Source of the DNA: Enterobacter ludwigii | GTDB taxonomy: Bacteria > Pseudomonadota > Gammaproteobacteria > Enterobacterales > Enterobacteriaceae | Direction: 5' to 3' | DNA length: 64,000 nt | Assembly (NCBI GenBank): GCA_900068845.1 | Contig: CEFQ01000098.1 | Coordinates: 65,158 to 129,157 of the forward strand | Shown here: positions 26,926-34,581 of the stretch, piece after piece | How positions within the stretch are numbered: position 1 is the stretch's first letter | Layout: each line of letters opens with the position of its first letter | The notes under the pieces: generated by a model | Told to the model about the DNA's origin: nothing | Seen by the model: only the letters and a program-made list of their open reading frames with translations | The model's database searches: none | Translations under genes and position numbers: made by a program

Positions 26926-28071
26926 ATGATGGAACAGAATATTGAGGCTGGCTGGTTGCGGCTTCTGATTGCCGACCGACTTACCCCTTACCTTGAAATT
27001 GATGCGCCGCGCCTGCAGCGCAACCTGCAACAGATGCAGCAAAAAGCCGATGCCGCTGGCGTCGCATTGCGTCCTCATATCAAAACCCATAAAAGTGTCT
27101 GGATCGCTCAGCAGCAACGCGCGCTCGGCGCGCGTGGCATTACCGTTTCTAAGCCGAGCGAAGGCATCGCTTTTATTCAGGGTGGTGAACGCGATTTGCT
27201 GCTGGCTTATCCGATTGTGCATGCCGACACGCTGGCTGAACTGCTGGCGATTGCCACACAGCATCAGGCGCATATTACCTGCATTGCCGATAGCGCGACT
27301 GGCGTCGCGGCGATTGCTGCTGCGCATCAGCGCCAGCCCGATTGCCAGCTGGCCTTGGCCATCAAGGTGGATGTTGGATTACATCGTGTCGGCATTGATC
27401 CGCATAGCGATGCTGCCATTTCGCTGGCGCAACAAATCCAGGCTGCTGGCCTCACTTTTGCCGGGCTGATTTCTCATGCCGGTCACGCTTATGGCGCGGG
27501 CAACGCTGTTGCGATTGCAGACGTTGCGTTACAGGAAATTGCACTGATGCGTGATGTGCAGCAGTGCCTAATCGCCGCCGGTTTTGCGCACTGCCCGATT
27601 TCTGTCGGTTCAACGCCAACGGCGTTGGCGGCCCCCGTGGCAGATGGCTGCGATGAAATCCGGCCAGGCAACTACGCGCTGCTGGATCTGACCGCATGGC
27701 GTCTGGGTCTCTGCTCGCCGGATGCACTGGCGCTGAGCGTGGTGACACGCGTGGTGGCCGTCAATCCGCATTTCGCCATTATTGATGCCGGTTCCAAAAT
27801 GCTCAGCTCTGACAAAGGTCCGCATGGTACCAATGCCAGTGGTTTTGGCATTGCCGTGGATGAACAAGGCAATCACTATGAAGTGTTAAAACTGTCGGAA
27901 GAGCATGGCTTCCTGCAATACAGCGATTCAGCGCCACCCGTTGGTGCACTGCTGCGTATCTTTCCTAACCATAGTTGCGCCGTGGTGGCGCAGTCCGATC
28001 GCTTCGTGCTGCGCCAGGCTGACGGCTCTGGCGAAGAACTGGATATTCAGGGGCGCGGCAAGTTTATCTGA
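26926..28071 (+). CDS. PLP-dependent D-threonine aldolase / D-serine dehydratase-like enzyme
   Basis: A 381-residue fold-type III PLP enzyme of the DSD1/D-TA family. An alanine-racemase-like barrel carries the Schiff-base lysine 53 in RPHIKTHKS, followed by a C-terminal beta domain. EEHGFLQY and PNHSC, with H349 and C351, supply the metal site. The H-x-C form is what I recall for eukaryote-type D-serine dehydratase, while D-threonine aldolases have H-x-D. The likely reaction is cleavage or deamination of a D-beta-hydroxy amino acid. It stands alone, with a weak ribosome site and a second ATG at 26929. Confidence 0.75.
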   Translation: MMEQNIEAGWLRLLIADRLTPYLEIDAPRLQRNLQQMQQKADAAGVALRPHIKTHKSVWIAQQQRALGARGITVSKPSEGIAFIQGGERDLLLAYPIVHADTLAELLAIATQHQAHITCIADSATGVAAIAAAHQRQPDCQLALAIKVDVGLHRVGIDPHSDAAISLAQQIQAAGLTFAGLISHAGHAYGAGNAVAIADVALQEIALMRDVQQCLIAAGFAHCPISVGSTPTALAAPVADGCDEIRPGNYALLDLTAWRLGLCSPDALALSVVTRVVAVNPHFAIIDAGSKMLSSDKGPHGTNASGFGIAVDEQGNHYEVLKLSEEHGFLQYSDSAPPVGALLRIFPNHSCAVVAQSDRFVLRQADGSGEELDIQGRGKFI

Positions 28072-28182
28072 TTACAGCGGTTTCACGGAAATCGTTGTTG
28101 ACCCACACTTCCATGACCGGGCCGTTTGCAGCCCGGTATCACCGTGCTTTAATGGCTTCTTGTTTGCTCATCAGGAGGTTCC

Positions 28183-28578
28183 ATGCTGCCATCTCAGACC
28201 GTCACACTTACGGTTCCACGTAACTGGTTAGATTTGTATGAAACCATCTGGAAACCAGAATGCTTTGCCAAATGGGCCAGCGGACTCAGCACCCGCACGC
28301 TGACGCAGGAAGGTAACGGCTGGAAAGCCAAAGGTCCCGAGGGGACAGTGAAGATCCGCTTCACGCCCCATAATCCGTTTGGCGTGATGGATCACTGGAT
28401 TGATACCGGAACCGGTAAAGAGATTTATATGCCAATGCGGGTGATTGCTAACGAGCAGGGCGCGGAGGTGGTGATGGTAGTTTATCGTCAGCCCTTCATG
28501 TCCGACGAGAAGTTTGCAGAGGATGTAGCATGGGTAAAACGCGACCTGGAGCAGCTACTTCATCTATTAACTCATTAG
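28183..28578 (+). CDS. SRPBCC-family (polyketide cyclase-like) protein
   Basis: A 131-residue soluble protein with the START/SRPBCC pattern: an N-terminal strand VTLTVPRNWLDLYETIWKP, a central antiparallel sheet, and a long C-terminal helix FAEDVAWVKRDLEQLLHLL. AGGAGG lies at an ideal distance from ATG 28183, so it is well translated. It lies in the variable slot between yicC and yicG. Ligand and function are unknown. Confidence 0.7.
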   Translation: MLPSQTVTLTVPRNWLDLYETIWKPECFAKWASGLSTRTLTQEGNGWKAKGPEGTVKIRFTPHNPFGVMDHWIDTGTGKEIYMPMRVIANEQGAEVVMVVYRQPFMSDEKFAEDVAWVKRDLEQLLHLLTH

Positions 28579-29013
28579 AATCAATGCATTATACCATGAA
28601 CATCTCTTTACCTCGTGCTGGAATCAATTCATAAAATTCGGTTTCTTTTTTGCACAGTAGCGTTTAACTATTTTGTTCAAATCATGATGTATTTATCTGT
28701 TAATCACCAGTCCAGCTTATGCATCCTCAACAGGAAAGTTCCTGGTGAGGATGAGCAGAAAAAGTCTGAGTCACGCTGATTTATCGACATTTTTTCTATT
28801 TTTATTGCTCACTTCTTCATTAAGACGTCTGGAATGAAGAAAAGCACTAATAAATAGTGGATCCCTCGTCTTATATATTCTGATGCAAATTCTGAAACCA
28901 TTTATTCCTGCGGTCTATTTATAGGAGTTTTCTGATGGTGTTAATTTAATTAAAACACGGTATAACTCTTTCACACACAGCAGTAACCATAATAACAACA
29001 GCAGGGAAATAAC
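28579..29013. other. AT-rich gene-free stretch
   Basis: These 435 bases hold no convincing ORF or hairpin terminator. The composition is visibly AT-rich. TATAAC near 28961 is a possible -10 for the ORF at 29014. The stretch may be remnant DNA of a lost gene; I see no insertion-sequence ends. Confidence 0.5.
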
Positions 29014-29280
29014 ATGGATCGCTCAACCTATCCTTTGTTATCAGAAAAAGAATTTGTTGAGATTGCCAGGCGGATGCTGGCCGGGGAATATATAAACGCA
29101 AAGGGATTTTATAATGATCTTACGGATTTCCTCCGCACAGGAGGAGATACCAGTAAGACAACAACACCATTACGCGCCAGGGGCATCTTTTTAAATTCAG
29201 GACATCATCTAATTGAAAGCATCTTTACGTGGCAACACCTGAAAGGTATTTCAGGTCTGCGCCAGGAATCGTTGCATTGA
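29014..29280 (+). CDS. Hypothetical protein, 88 residues
   Basis: I do not recognise this protein. It is soluble, begins MDRSTYPLLSEKEFVEIARR, has a helical N-terminal half and a TGGDTSKTTTP linker, and ends GLRQESLH. AGGGA six bases before the ATG is a good ribosome site, which supports translation. It precedes a truncated flippase by 73 bases, in AT-rich DNA unlike the rest of the window. It could be an accessory gene of a lost surface-polysaccharide locus, or the leftover of a longer gene. Confidence 0.45.
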   Translation: MDRSTYPLLSEKEFVEIARRMLAGEYINAKGFYNDLTDFLRTGGDTSKTTTPLRARGIFLNSGHHLIESIFTWQHLKGISGLRQESLH

Positions 29281-29353
29281 TGTGAACTGTGCTTTGGCTA
29301 TGGCCAGAGTAAACCCTTAATTGCACTGGTACATGTACCATAACGAGCAGAGT

Positions 29354-29998
29354 ATGGCGATAAAAGAAAAAAATCTGACCCATTCAAAATGGTCATTTTT
29401 GTCATCGATTAAAATCGTCGGCATTGGTGTTTTACAACTTTCTCTTCTGGCGCAAATACTTCAGGCTAATGAGCTTGATTTACTCGCCATTGCTATTGTG
29501 ATGTTATTGATCATTGACACACTTGCCGATCGCGGATTTGGCAATGCAATTATCAGAAATAAAAACCTTAATAATAGCGATCTATCAATTCTATATTGGG
29601 GAAATGTATTAATTGGGCTGGCAATCTTTTCCGCATTATTTATAGGCAGTGATATTTCAAGCCGAGTAATGGAACAACCCGAAATGGCAGTAATGCTGGA
29701 AATGATTTCAGTTATATTCATTATCATTCCGCAGGGACAACATTATCGCGCCATATTACAGCGGGAAAACCAATTTTCGCGCATCGCTTTTGCAGAAGCC
29801 TCTTCTGTGCTGGTGGGATTAGGCATCACACTCTTTACCGTGTGGCTGACACCTTCAGTGCTATGCGCTATCTGGGGTTACCTTGCCATGGTATCCATTA
29901 GAATGCTGATCTACTGCTATTACGGTCGTTCCTGGTTCCAGCCAGAATACCGTTTTAGCCTGAAAAGTTTCGCTAACGTGCGAGCAAGAAACGGATAA
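29354..29998 (+). pseudogene. Truncated oligosaccharide flippase (Wzx/MOP family)
   Basis: The 214 residues match the N-terminal half of WzxC-like flippases: KWSFLSSIKIVGIGVLQLSL, then LADRGFGNAIIRNKNL, and RFSLKSF just before the stop, where full-length members (about 480 residues) run on with a second half. About five or six membrane segments remain. The break after RFSLKSFANV and a short unrelated tail point to a 3' deletion. AT content is high: row 29461-29520 has 23 G or C in 60. Starts at 29321 (TTG) and 29333 are possible. It is unlikely to work as a transporter. Confidence 0.65.
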
Positions 29999-30025
29999 TA
30001 AAAACAAGTCTGTATGGTGGGCTCT

Positions 30026-30079
30026 GGGCATCTGAAAAGATGCGTTCGCGTGCTGGTCGCCAGCACGCTTTTTTCTTTT
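30026..30079 (+). terminator. Tandem hairpins ending the flippase remnant
   Basis: GCATCT-GAAA-AGATGC at 30028-30043 is followed by a perfect stem GCGTGCTGG-TCG-CCAGCACGC at 30048-30068 and a long T-rich tract to 30079. The second hairpin is a strong intrinsic terminator for the plus strand; it abuts the stop of the minus-strand regulator at 30080. Confidence 0.85.
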
Positions 30080-30772
30080 TTAGGCTTCCAGCAACTCTTC
30101 CAGAGAGTTAACGTTGAGTTCACTTAACTTGCCGTTACGCTGCAAACGCAGCCAGCTGACCAACATGCGTAACTCATCAATTACCATAAAGAGATCGGCC
30201 ATATCATTCTTGCTTTTGATCTGCAGCCGCGCCAGCGCATTGAGCTTGTGTGCATTCACCGTTTTATGACTGATACCCAAGCGAACACCTATTTGCTCCG
30301 TGCTGTAACCCCACGCCATCATCAGTAACACCCGTAACTGCCGATCCGGAAGCAAAATATCAGCGCCTTCTAATAACTGAATCTGCGCATGGGTGTTGAT
30401 ACAGGTGAGTAAACGACTGGTAATCCTCTGGCATGAGGATTTTAAGTCCAGAATACTGAGCGAAGGCAGGTAGCGACTGAGCGCATGCATTAACGGCAAC
30501 AAACGTCGTGTTAGCACCATGATCTGCATCGTAGGGAATTGTTGTTGCAAAGCGTAAAGCACCTTTAAGGTGCCCGCCAACGGCATATTTTCATGAAAGA
30601 TACATACCAGCAGCCGTGGTTTGAGTTTTTCACACTGAGCTATCACGGTGCTGAGCGACCACAACTCATGTATCTGACTCACGGCAGGTAGCGTAGCTAA
30701 AATACTTTCCAGCCCTAGCGCCGCCAGTTTGTCAGAGGAAAAAAAGAGTATGTCTTCGTTACGAATTTTCAT
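30080..30772 (-). CDS. LuxR-type response regulator with degenerate receiver
   Basis: A 230-residue protein. The C-terminal HTH (about 140-205) has LLPDRQLRVLLMMAWGYSTE and IGVRLGISHKTVNAHKLNAL, typical of the NarL/RcsB class. The N-terminal 120 residues have a receiver-like strand pattern, but the first strand gives FFSSDK instead of an acidic pair, and the third (RLLVCIFHEN) has no phospho-acceptor aspartate. It may therefore act without phosphorylation, as RcsA, BglJ or GadE-like auxiliary regulators do. No sensor kinase is adjacent. Its target is unknown; the neighbouring variable slot or a divergent promoter region (30773-31063) is possible. Confidence 0.75.
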   Translation of the reverse strand: MKIRNEDILFFSSDKLAALGLESILATLPAVSQIHELWSLSTVIAQCEKLKPRLLVCIFHENMPLAGTLKVLYALQQQFPTMQIMVLTRRLLPLMHALSRYLPSLSILDLKSSCQRITSRLLTCINTHAQIQLLEGADILLPDRQLRVLLMMAWGYSTEQIGVRLGISHKTVNAHKLNALARLQIKSKNDMADLFMVIDELRMLVSWLRLQRNGKLSELNVNSLEELLEA

Positions 30773-31063
30773 GCCTGTCCAATAGTTGCTTCGTCTAAAG
30801 CCAATGAGTGATAAGCCCGGTTGAGCAGGCAGTAATCACTTACGACACAAATAGGAATGAACTTAAGAAGAGAAGTTTTACGCTATTTCGCATCATTTAT
30901 ACTTATGCGAAATCCTTGTCAAAAGCTGATTTATCCCTCCGATTAAGCCTGTTAGCATGCACGCCATTAAAACGGCTAATCCGATGACGTTTTATTTAGA
31001 AAATCTCAGTGGTCTACACTCTGAAAAATCCTTAGCCTTGCCGCCAATCTGTTGGAGTGCTCA

Positions 31064-31681
31064 ATGTTATTAACCGTTCTCTATATTATTGGTATTACTG
31101 CCGAAGCCATGACCGGCGCGCTGGCGGCGGGACGTCGTAAAATGGACCTGTTTGGCGTGATTATCATCGCCTCAGTGACCGCCATTGGCGGCGGTTCGGT
31201 GCGTGACATCTTGCTGGGCCATTACCCACTTAGCTGGGTCAAAAATCCTGAATACATCATGATCGTGGCCGCCGCCGCGGTTGTGACTACTTTTGTTGCA
31301 CCGCTGATGACGCATCTGCGCAAAGTGTTTCTGGTGCTGGATGCGTTGGGTTTGGTGGTTTTCTCCATTATTGGTGCTCAGGTTGCGCTGGACAGCGGGC
31401 ACGCCGCCATCATCGCCGCCATCGCCGCCGTGATCACCGGCGTTTTTGGCGGGGTGTTACGCGACATGTTCTGCAACCGCATTCCGCTGGTGTTCCAGAA
31501 AGAGCTGTACGCCGGTATCGCTTTCGCCTCGGGCTGGATGTATATCCTGCTGTTGAAAACGCCGCTGGCGCATGAAGCGGTGGTGATCATCACGCTACTG
31601 TTCGGCTTCTTCGCTCGCTTGCTAGCGCTGCGTTTCCGCCTCGGTTTGCCGATCTTCAACTATCCCCACCCTGAACATTGA
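31064..31681 (+). CDS. yicG: TRIC cation channel family protein YicG
   Basis: A 205-residue inner-membrane protein of the UPF0126/TRIC family, about seven membrane helices, with the two repeat signatures GGGSVRDILLG and GGVLRDMFCNRIPL. Prokaryotic relatives form trimeric potassium-type channels; the E. coli member is uncharacterised. ATG 31064 is preceded by GGAG and gives the E. coli start. Its last 60 bases overlap the end of ligB on the other strand. Confidence 0.93.
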   Translation: MLLTVLYIIGITAEAMTGALAAGRRKMDLFGVIIIASVTAIGGGSVRDILLGHYPLSWVKNPEYIMIVAAAAVVTTFVAPLMTHLRKVFLVLDALGLVVFSIIGAQVALDSGHAAIIAAIAAVITGVFGGVLRDMFCNRIPLVFQKELYAGIAFASGWMYILLLKTPLAHEAVVIITLLFGFFARLLALRFRLGLPIFNYPHPEH

Positions 31682-33364
31682 GTCAGCAGCAGGAATATCC
31701 TGCTGTTGCAGAAAATGAATCAATTGCTGCAGGCTCGCATCCTGCAGCATCATCACAATCCGCTGTGCCAAAACGTTACCGATACCGGGCAACTGCTGCC
31801 AGCTTTCCGCCGTTCGCGCCATCAGCTGCGACCACTGCGTATCCGGGAGCGCCTGCAGTGCCGTGCGCGGTAACGGCAAGCCAAGCGCACTCACCCAGCG
31901 CCGCAGCGGCTGCTGTCGCGTCAGGTTAAAGCGGTGCCAGATGAGTTGGGCTCGTGCAGACGTAATGCCGTTGGCCTGCGCAATCTGATCTGGCGTCAGC
32001 GTCAGCCAGGAAAAGAGATGGCTGATAGCGCTACTATCCAGAAGGCGCTGCCAGCTACTGCGCTGTACACCCGCAATATCGAGCACCGATTTCTGGCTTA
32101 ACCAGCTGAGGCGAGACAAAAACTGCGCCCGGCAATCCGCGCTAAAGTGCAGACAGGTTAAGCCGTGGAATTCACCATCCTGAGGCGATGGTGGATAATC
32201 GCGCTGCACCACGCGCCAAATCACCCGTTCCAGCCGGGGAATACCTAATCCCGCTAGCGTGAGCGTCACTTCATCACCCGCGATCACATCCAGCTCGCGC
32301 CAGCGTCGCAGTGAGCCAATATTGACCCGCCGTACCGTTTTGTCATCGAGTTGCACCGGAATCAGATTCAGTACGACGGCGATCTTGCCCGTGCGTCCTA
32401 CATTGAAATCGACAGAGAGCACTTCGCTACTGACTTCCGCCGGCTGATATTTCCATGCCGCTGACCAATGGCCCTGACCGGGCTGCCAGTCGCGCCCTGC
32501 GCTGGCAGGTGATTGATGGATCACCACGCCATCGGTGACAAACGGCAGCGATTCACGGAACCAGCGATCGCGCCATATCGCAATCTCTTCTTCATTACTC
32601 ACCTGACGACTCCAGCTCTGTGCGAGTCCAAAGCCCCATTGTGTTAGTTGTGTCAGACGATCGGACATCGACGCCGGACCATCCGGCCACGCCCAAATAA
32701 ATATACCAAGTCGCTCAAGAAGCGGGCTGGTGTCGTGCCGCATCATCGCTCCGGCAACTTGGGCACGTGCATTTTTCCCCCCATCACGCGCCTGTTGATG
32801 ATCGGTCATTTGTAGAAATAGCTCACCTTGCAGCACCACGTTTTCGCGCAGCGTATCAATAACTTGTGGAATGGCAGGAATATGCGGTGATTTGGCCAGC
32901 CACTCCTCACCACGCAAACCATCGCCCCGGCTGATTAATGACACCAACCGACCTTGCCGATACACCAACGTGACAGCGACGCCATCGACTTTGGGCTGTA
33001 ACCACAGCGCAGATTTATCCTGCATCCAGTACGCCACTGCCAGCTTATCGCGCAGTTTGCGCACGCCGGTATGCGCCACCGGATGATGTGTACTGCCATC
33101 GGTGGTGAGTCGCGCATCGTAGGTCATCTGCGATGGGGTGAAACAGCGTTGCCACTGCTGTAATCGCTGTTGCAGGCTGTCGTAATCGGCATCGGTCACA
33201 AGATTGGTACCTTGCCGGTAATACGCGTCATCCCATTGCCGTAGCTGGGTTTGCAGCTGTTCGATTTCCTGCCCCGCGCGCACCGGCGACCAGTTCGGGC
33301 ACAGCGCTTCGGCCCAGCAACCCATACTGAATAGGCAACACAATAGACTCAGGCATCCTTTCAT
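31622..33364 (-). CDS. ligB: NAD-dependent DNA ligase LigB
   Basis: A second, short NAD-dependent DNA ligase, 580 residues (E. coli 560). The adenylation lysine K125 is in LQPKVDGVAV, with SRGDGLRGEEW following. An OB domain (VNIGSLRRWRELDVIAGDEV) and HhH repeats toward the C-terminus are present; the zinc finger and BRCT domain of LigA are absent. The N-terminus MKGCLSLLCCLFSMGCWAEA reads like a secretion signal, as it does in E. coli, which is odd for a DNA ligase. The last 20 codons overlap yicG in antisense. Confidence 0.93.
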   Translation of the reverse strand: MKGCLSLLCCLFSMGCWAEALCPNWSPVRAGQEIEQLQTQLRQWDDAYYRQGTNLVTDADYDSLQQRLQQWQRCFTPSQMTYDARLTTDGSTHHPVAHTGVRKLRDKLAVAYWMQDKSALWLQPKVDGVAVTLVYRQGRLVSLISRGDGLRGEEWLAKSPHIPAIPQVIDTLRENVVLQGELFLQMTDHQQARDGGKNARAQVAGAMMRHDTSPLLERLGIFIWAWPDGPASMSDRLTQLTQWGFGLAQSWSRQVSNEEEIAIWRDRWFRESLPFVTDGVVIHQSPASAGRDWQPGQGHWSAAWKYQPAEVSSEVLSVDFNVGRTGKIAVVLNLIPVQLDDKTVRRVNIGSLRRWRELDVIAGDEVTLTLAGLGIPRLERVIWRVVQRDYPPSPQDGEFHGLTCLHFSADCRAQFLSRLSWLSQKSVLDIAGVQRSSWQRLLDSSAISHLFSWLTLTPDQIAQANGITSARAQLIWHRFNLTRQQPLRRWVSALGLPLPRTALQALPDTQWSQLMARTAESWQQLPGIGNVLAQRIVMMLQDASLQQLIHFLQQQDIPAADSMFRVGIVEDRQTEAETQR

Positions 33365-33604
33365 CTTCGCTCTCCTTTTTTGCTATTGGAAAGCGCAGCA
33401 CAGGCATTTACCAGCCATGAAAATCGCGCGCTGGAAGCAGATTCCAGACATTAAATCGCTGTTGCAGTCTGCTACATCAGCCTCTGGCGCGGCTTCACAG
33501 AAAAAAGAATTGCCTCAGCCAAGCGGCAAACGCTGCGTGACATCCCCAAGCCGTGTATACTGTGCAGGAAATCGACTCCGCTCTTTACTCAATTCAAGAT
33601 AACC

Positions 33605-34228
33605 ATGGCTCAAGGCACGCTTTATATAATTTCCGCCCCCAGCGGCGCGGGTAAATCCAGCCTGATTCAGGCGCTGTTAAAGACACAACCGCTGTACGAT
33701 ACGCAGGTGTCTATTTCTCATACCACCCGTGGCGTGCGTCCCGGTGAAGCTCATGGTGAGCACTACTTTTTCGTCTCTAAGTCCGAATTCGAGACCATGA
33801 TTGCAGCAGACGACTTCCTCGAGCATGCGGAAGTGTTTGGCAATTATTACGGTACGTCACGCGCTGCGATTGAGCAGGTGCTGGCGACCGGCGTTGACGT
33901 ATTCCTGGATATCGACTGGCAAGGTGCGCAGCAAATTCGCAAGAAAATGCCTGCCGCGCGCAGCATCTTTGTGTTGCCGCCTTCTACCGAAGAGTTGGAT
34001 CGTCGCCTGCGTGGCCGCGGTCAGGACAGCGAAGAGGTGATTGCCCGTCGTATGCAACAGGCCGTGGCGGAAATGAGCCACTACGCCGAGTATGACTATT
34101 TAATTGTTAATGATGATTTCGATCTGGCGCTGTCAGATCTGAAAACCATTATCCGCGCAGAACGTCTGCGTATGGGTCGCCAAAAATCGCGACATGATGC
34201 TTTAATCAGCAAACTATTGGCAGTCTGA
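33605..34228 (+). CDS. gmk: Guanylate kinase
   Basis: Phosphorylates GMP or dGMP to the diphosphate. It has 207 residues: the P-loop SAPSGAGKSSL at 9-19, the GMP-binding HTTRGVRPGE, and DVFLDIDWQGAQQI. It heads gmk-rpoZ-spoT-trmH-recG, the E. coli order. TATACT at 33556-33561 is a plausible -10, with no clear -35. Confidence 0.98.
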   Translation: MAQGTLYIISAPSGAGKSSLIQALLKTQPLYDTQVSISHTTRGVRPGEAHGEHYFFVSKSEFETMIAADDFLEHAEVFGNYYGTSRAAIEQVLATGVDVFLDIDWQGAQQIRKKMPAARSIFVLPPSTEELDRRLRGRGQDSEEVIARRMQQAVAEMSHYAEYDYLIVNDDFDLALSDLKTIIRAERLRMGRQKSRHDALISKLLAV

Positions 34229-34285
34229 ATTCACTTTCAGTATTATGCCCAGTCATTTCTTCATCATCTGTGGAGTAGCACACCT

Positions 34286-34561
34286 ATGGCACGCGTAACC
34301 GTTCAGGACGCAGTAGAGAAAGTTGGTAACCGTTTTGACCTGGTGTTGGTCGCTGCACGTCGTGCACGTCAGATGCAGGTAGGCGGTAAAGATGCGCTGG
34401 TTCCAGAAGAGAACGATAAGCCAACCGTTATCGCCCTGCGCGAAATCGAAGAAGGTCTGATCACGACCCAGATTCTGGATGTCCGTGATCGTCAGGAACA
34501 GCATGAGCAGGAAGCCGCTGAGTTACAAGCCGTTACCGCTATCGCTGAAGGTCGTCGTTAA
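34286..34561 (+). CDS. rpoZ: RNA polymerase omega subunit
   Basis: A 91-residue RpoZ, MARVTVQDAVEKVGNRFDLV, that helps fold beta-prime and forms part of the ppGpp binding site 1. It lies 57 bases after gmk and 20 bases before spoT, so the ppGpp sensor subunit and the ppGpp synthetase/hydrolase are co-expressed. Confidence 0.98.
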   Translation: MARVTVQDAVEKVGNRFDLVLVAARRARQMQVGGKDALVPEENDKPTVIALREIEEGLITTQILDVRDRQEQHEQEAAELQAVTAIAEGRR

Positions 34562-34581
34562 CAGCACTTCGCAGGTCGCCC

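Noticed and set aside
33417..33602. 61-codon ORF between ligB and gmk
   Set aside because: No ribosome site, no recognisable fold, and it covers the probable gmk promoter.
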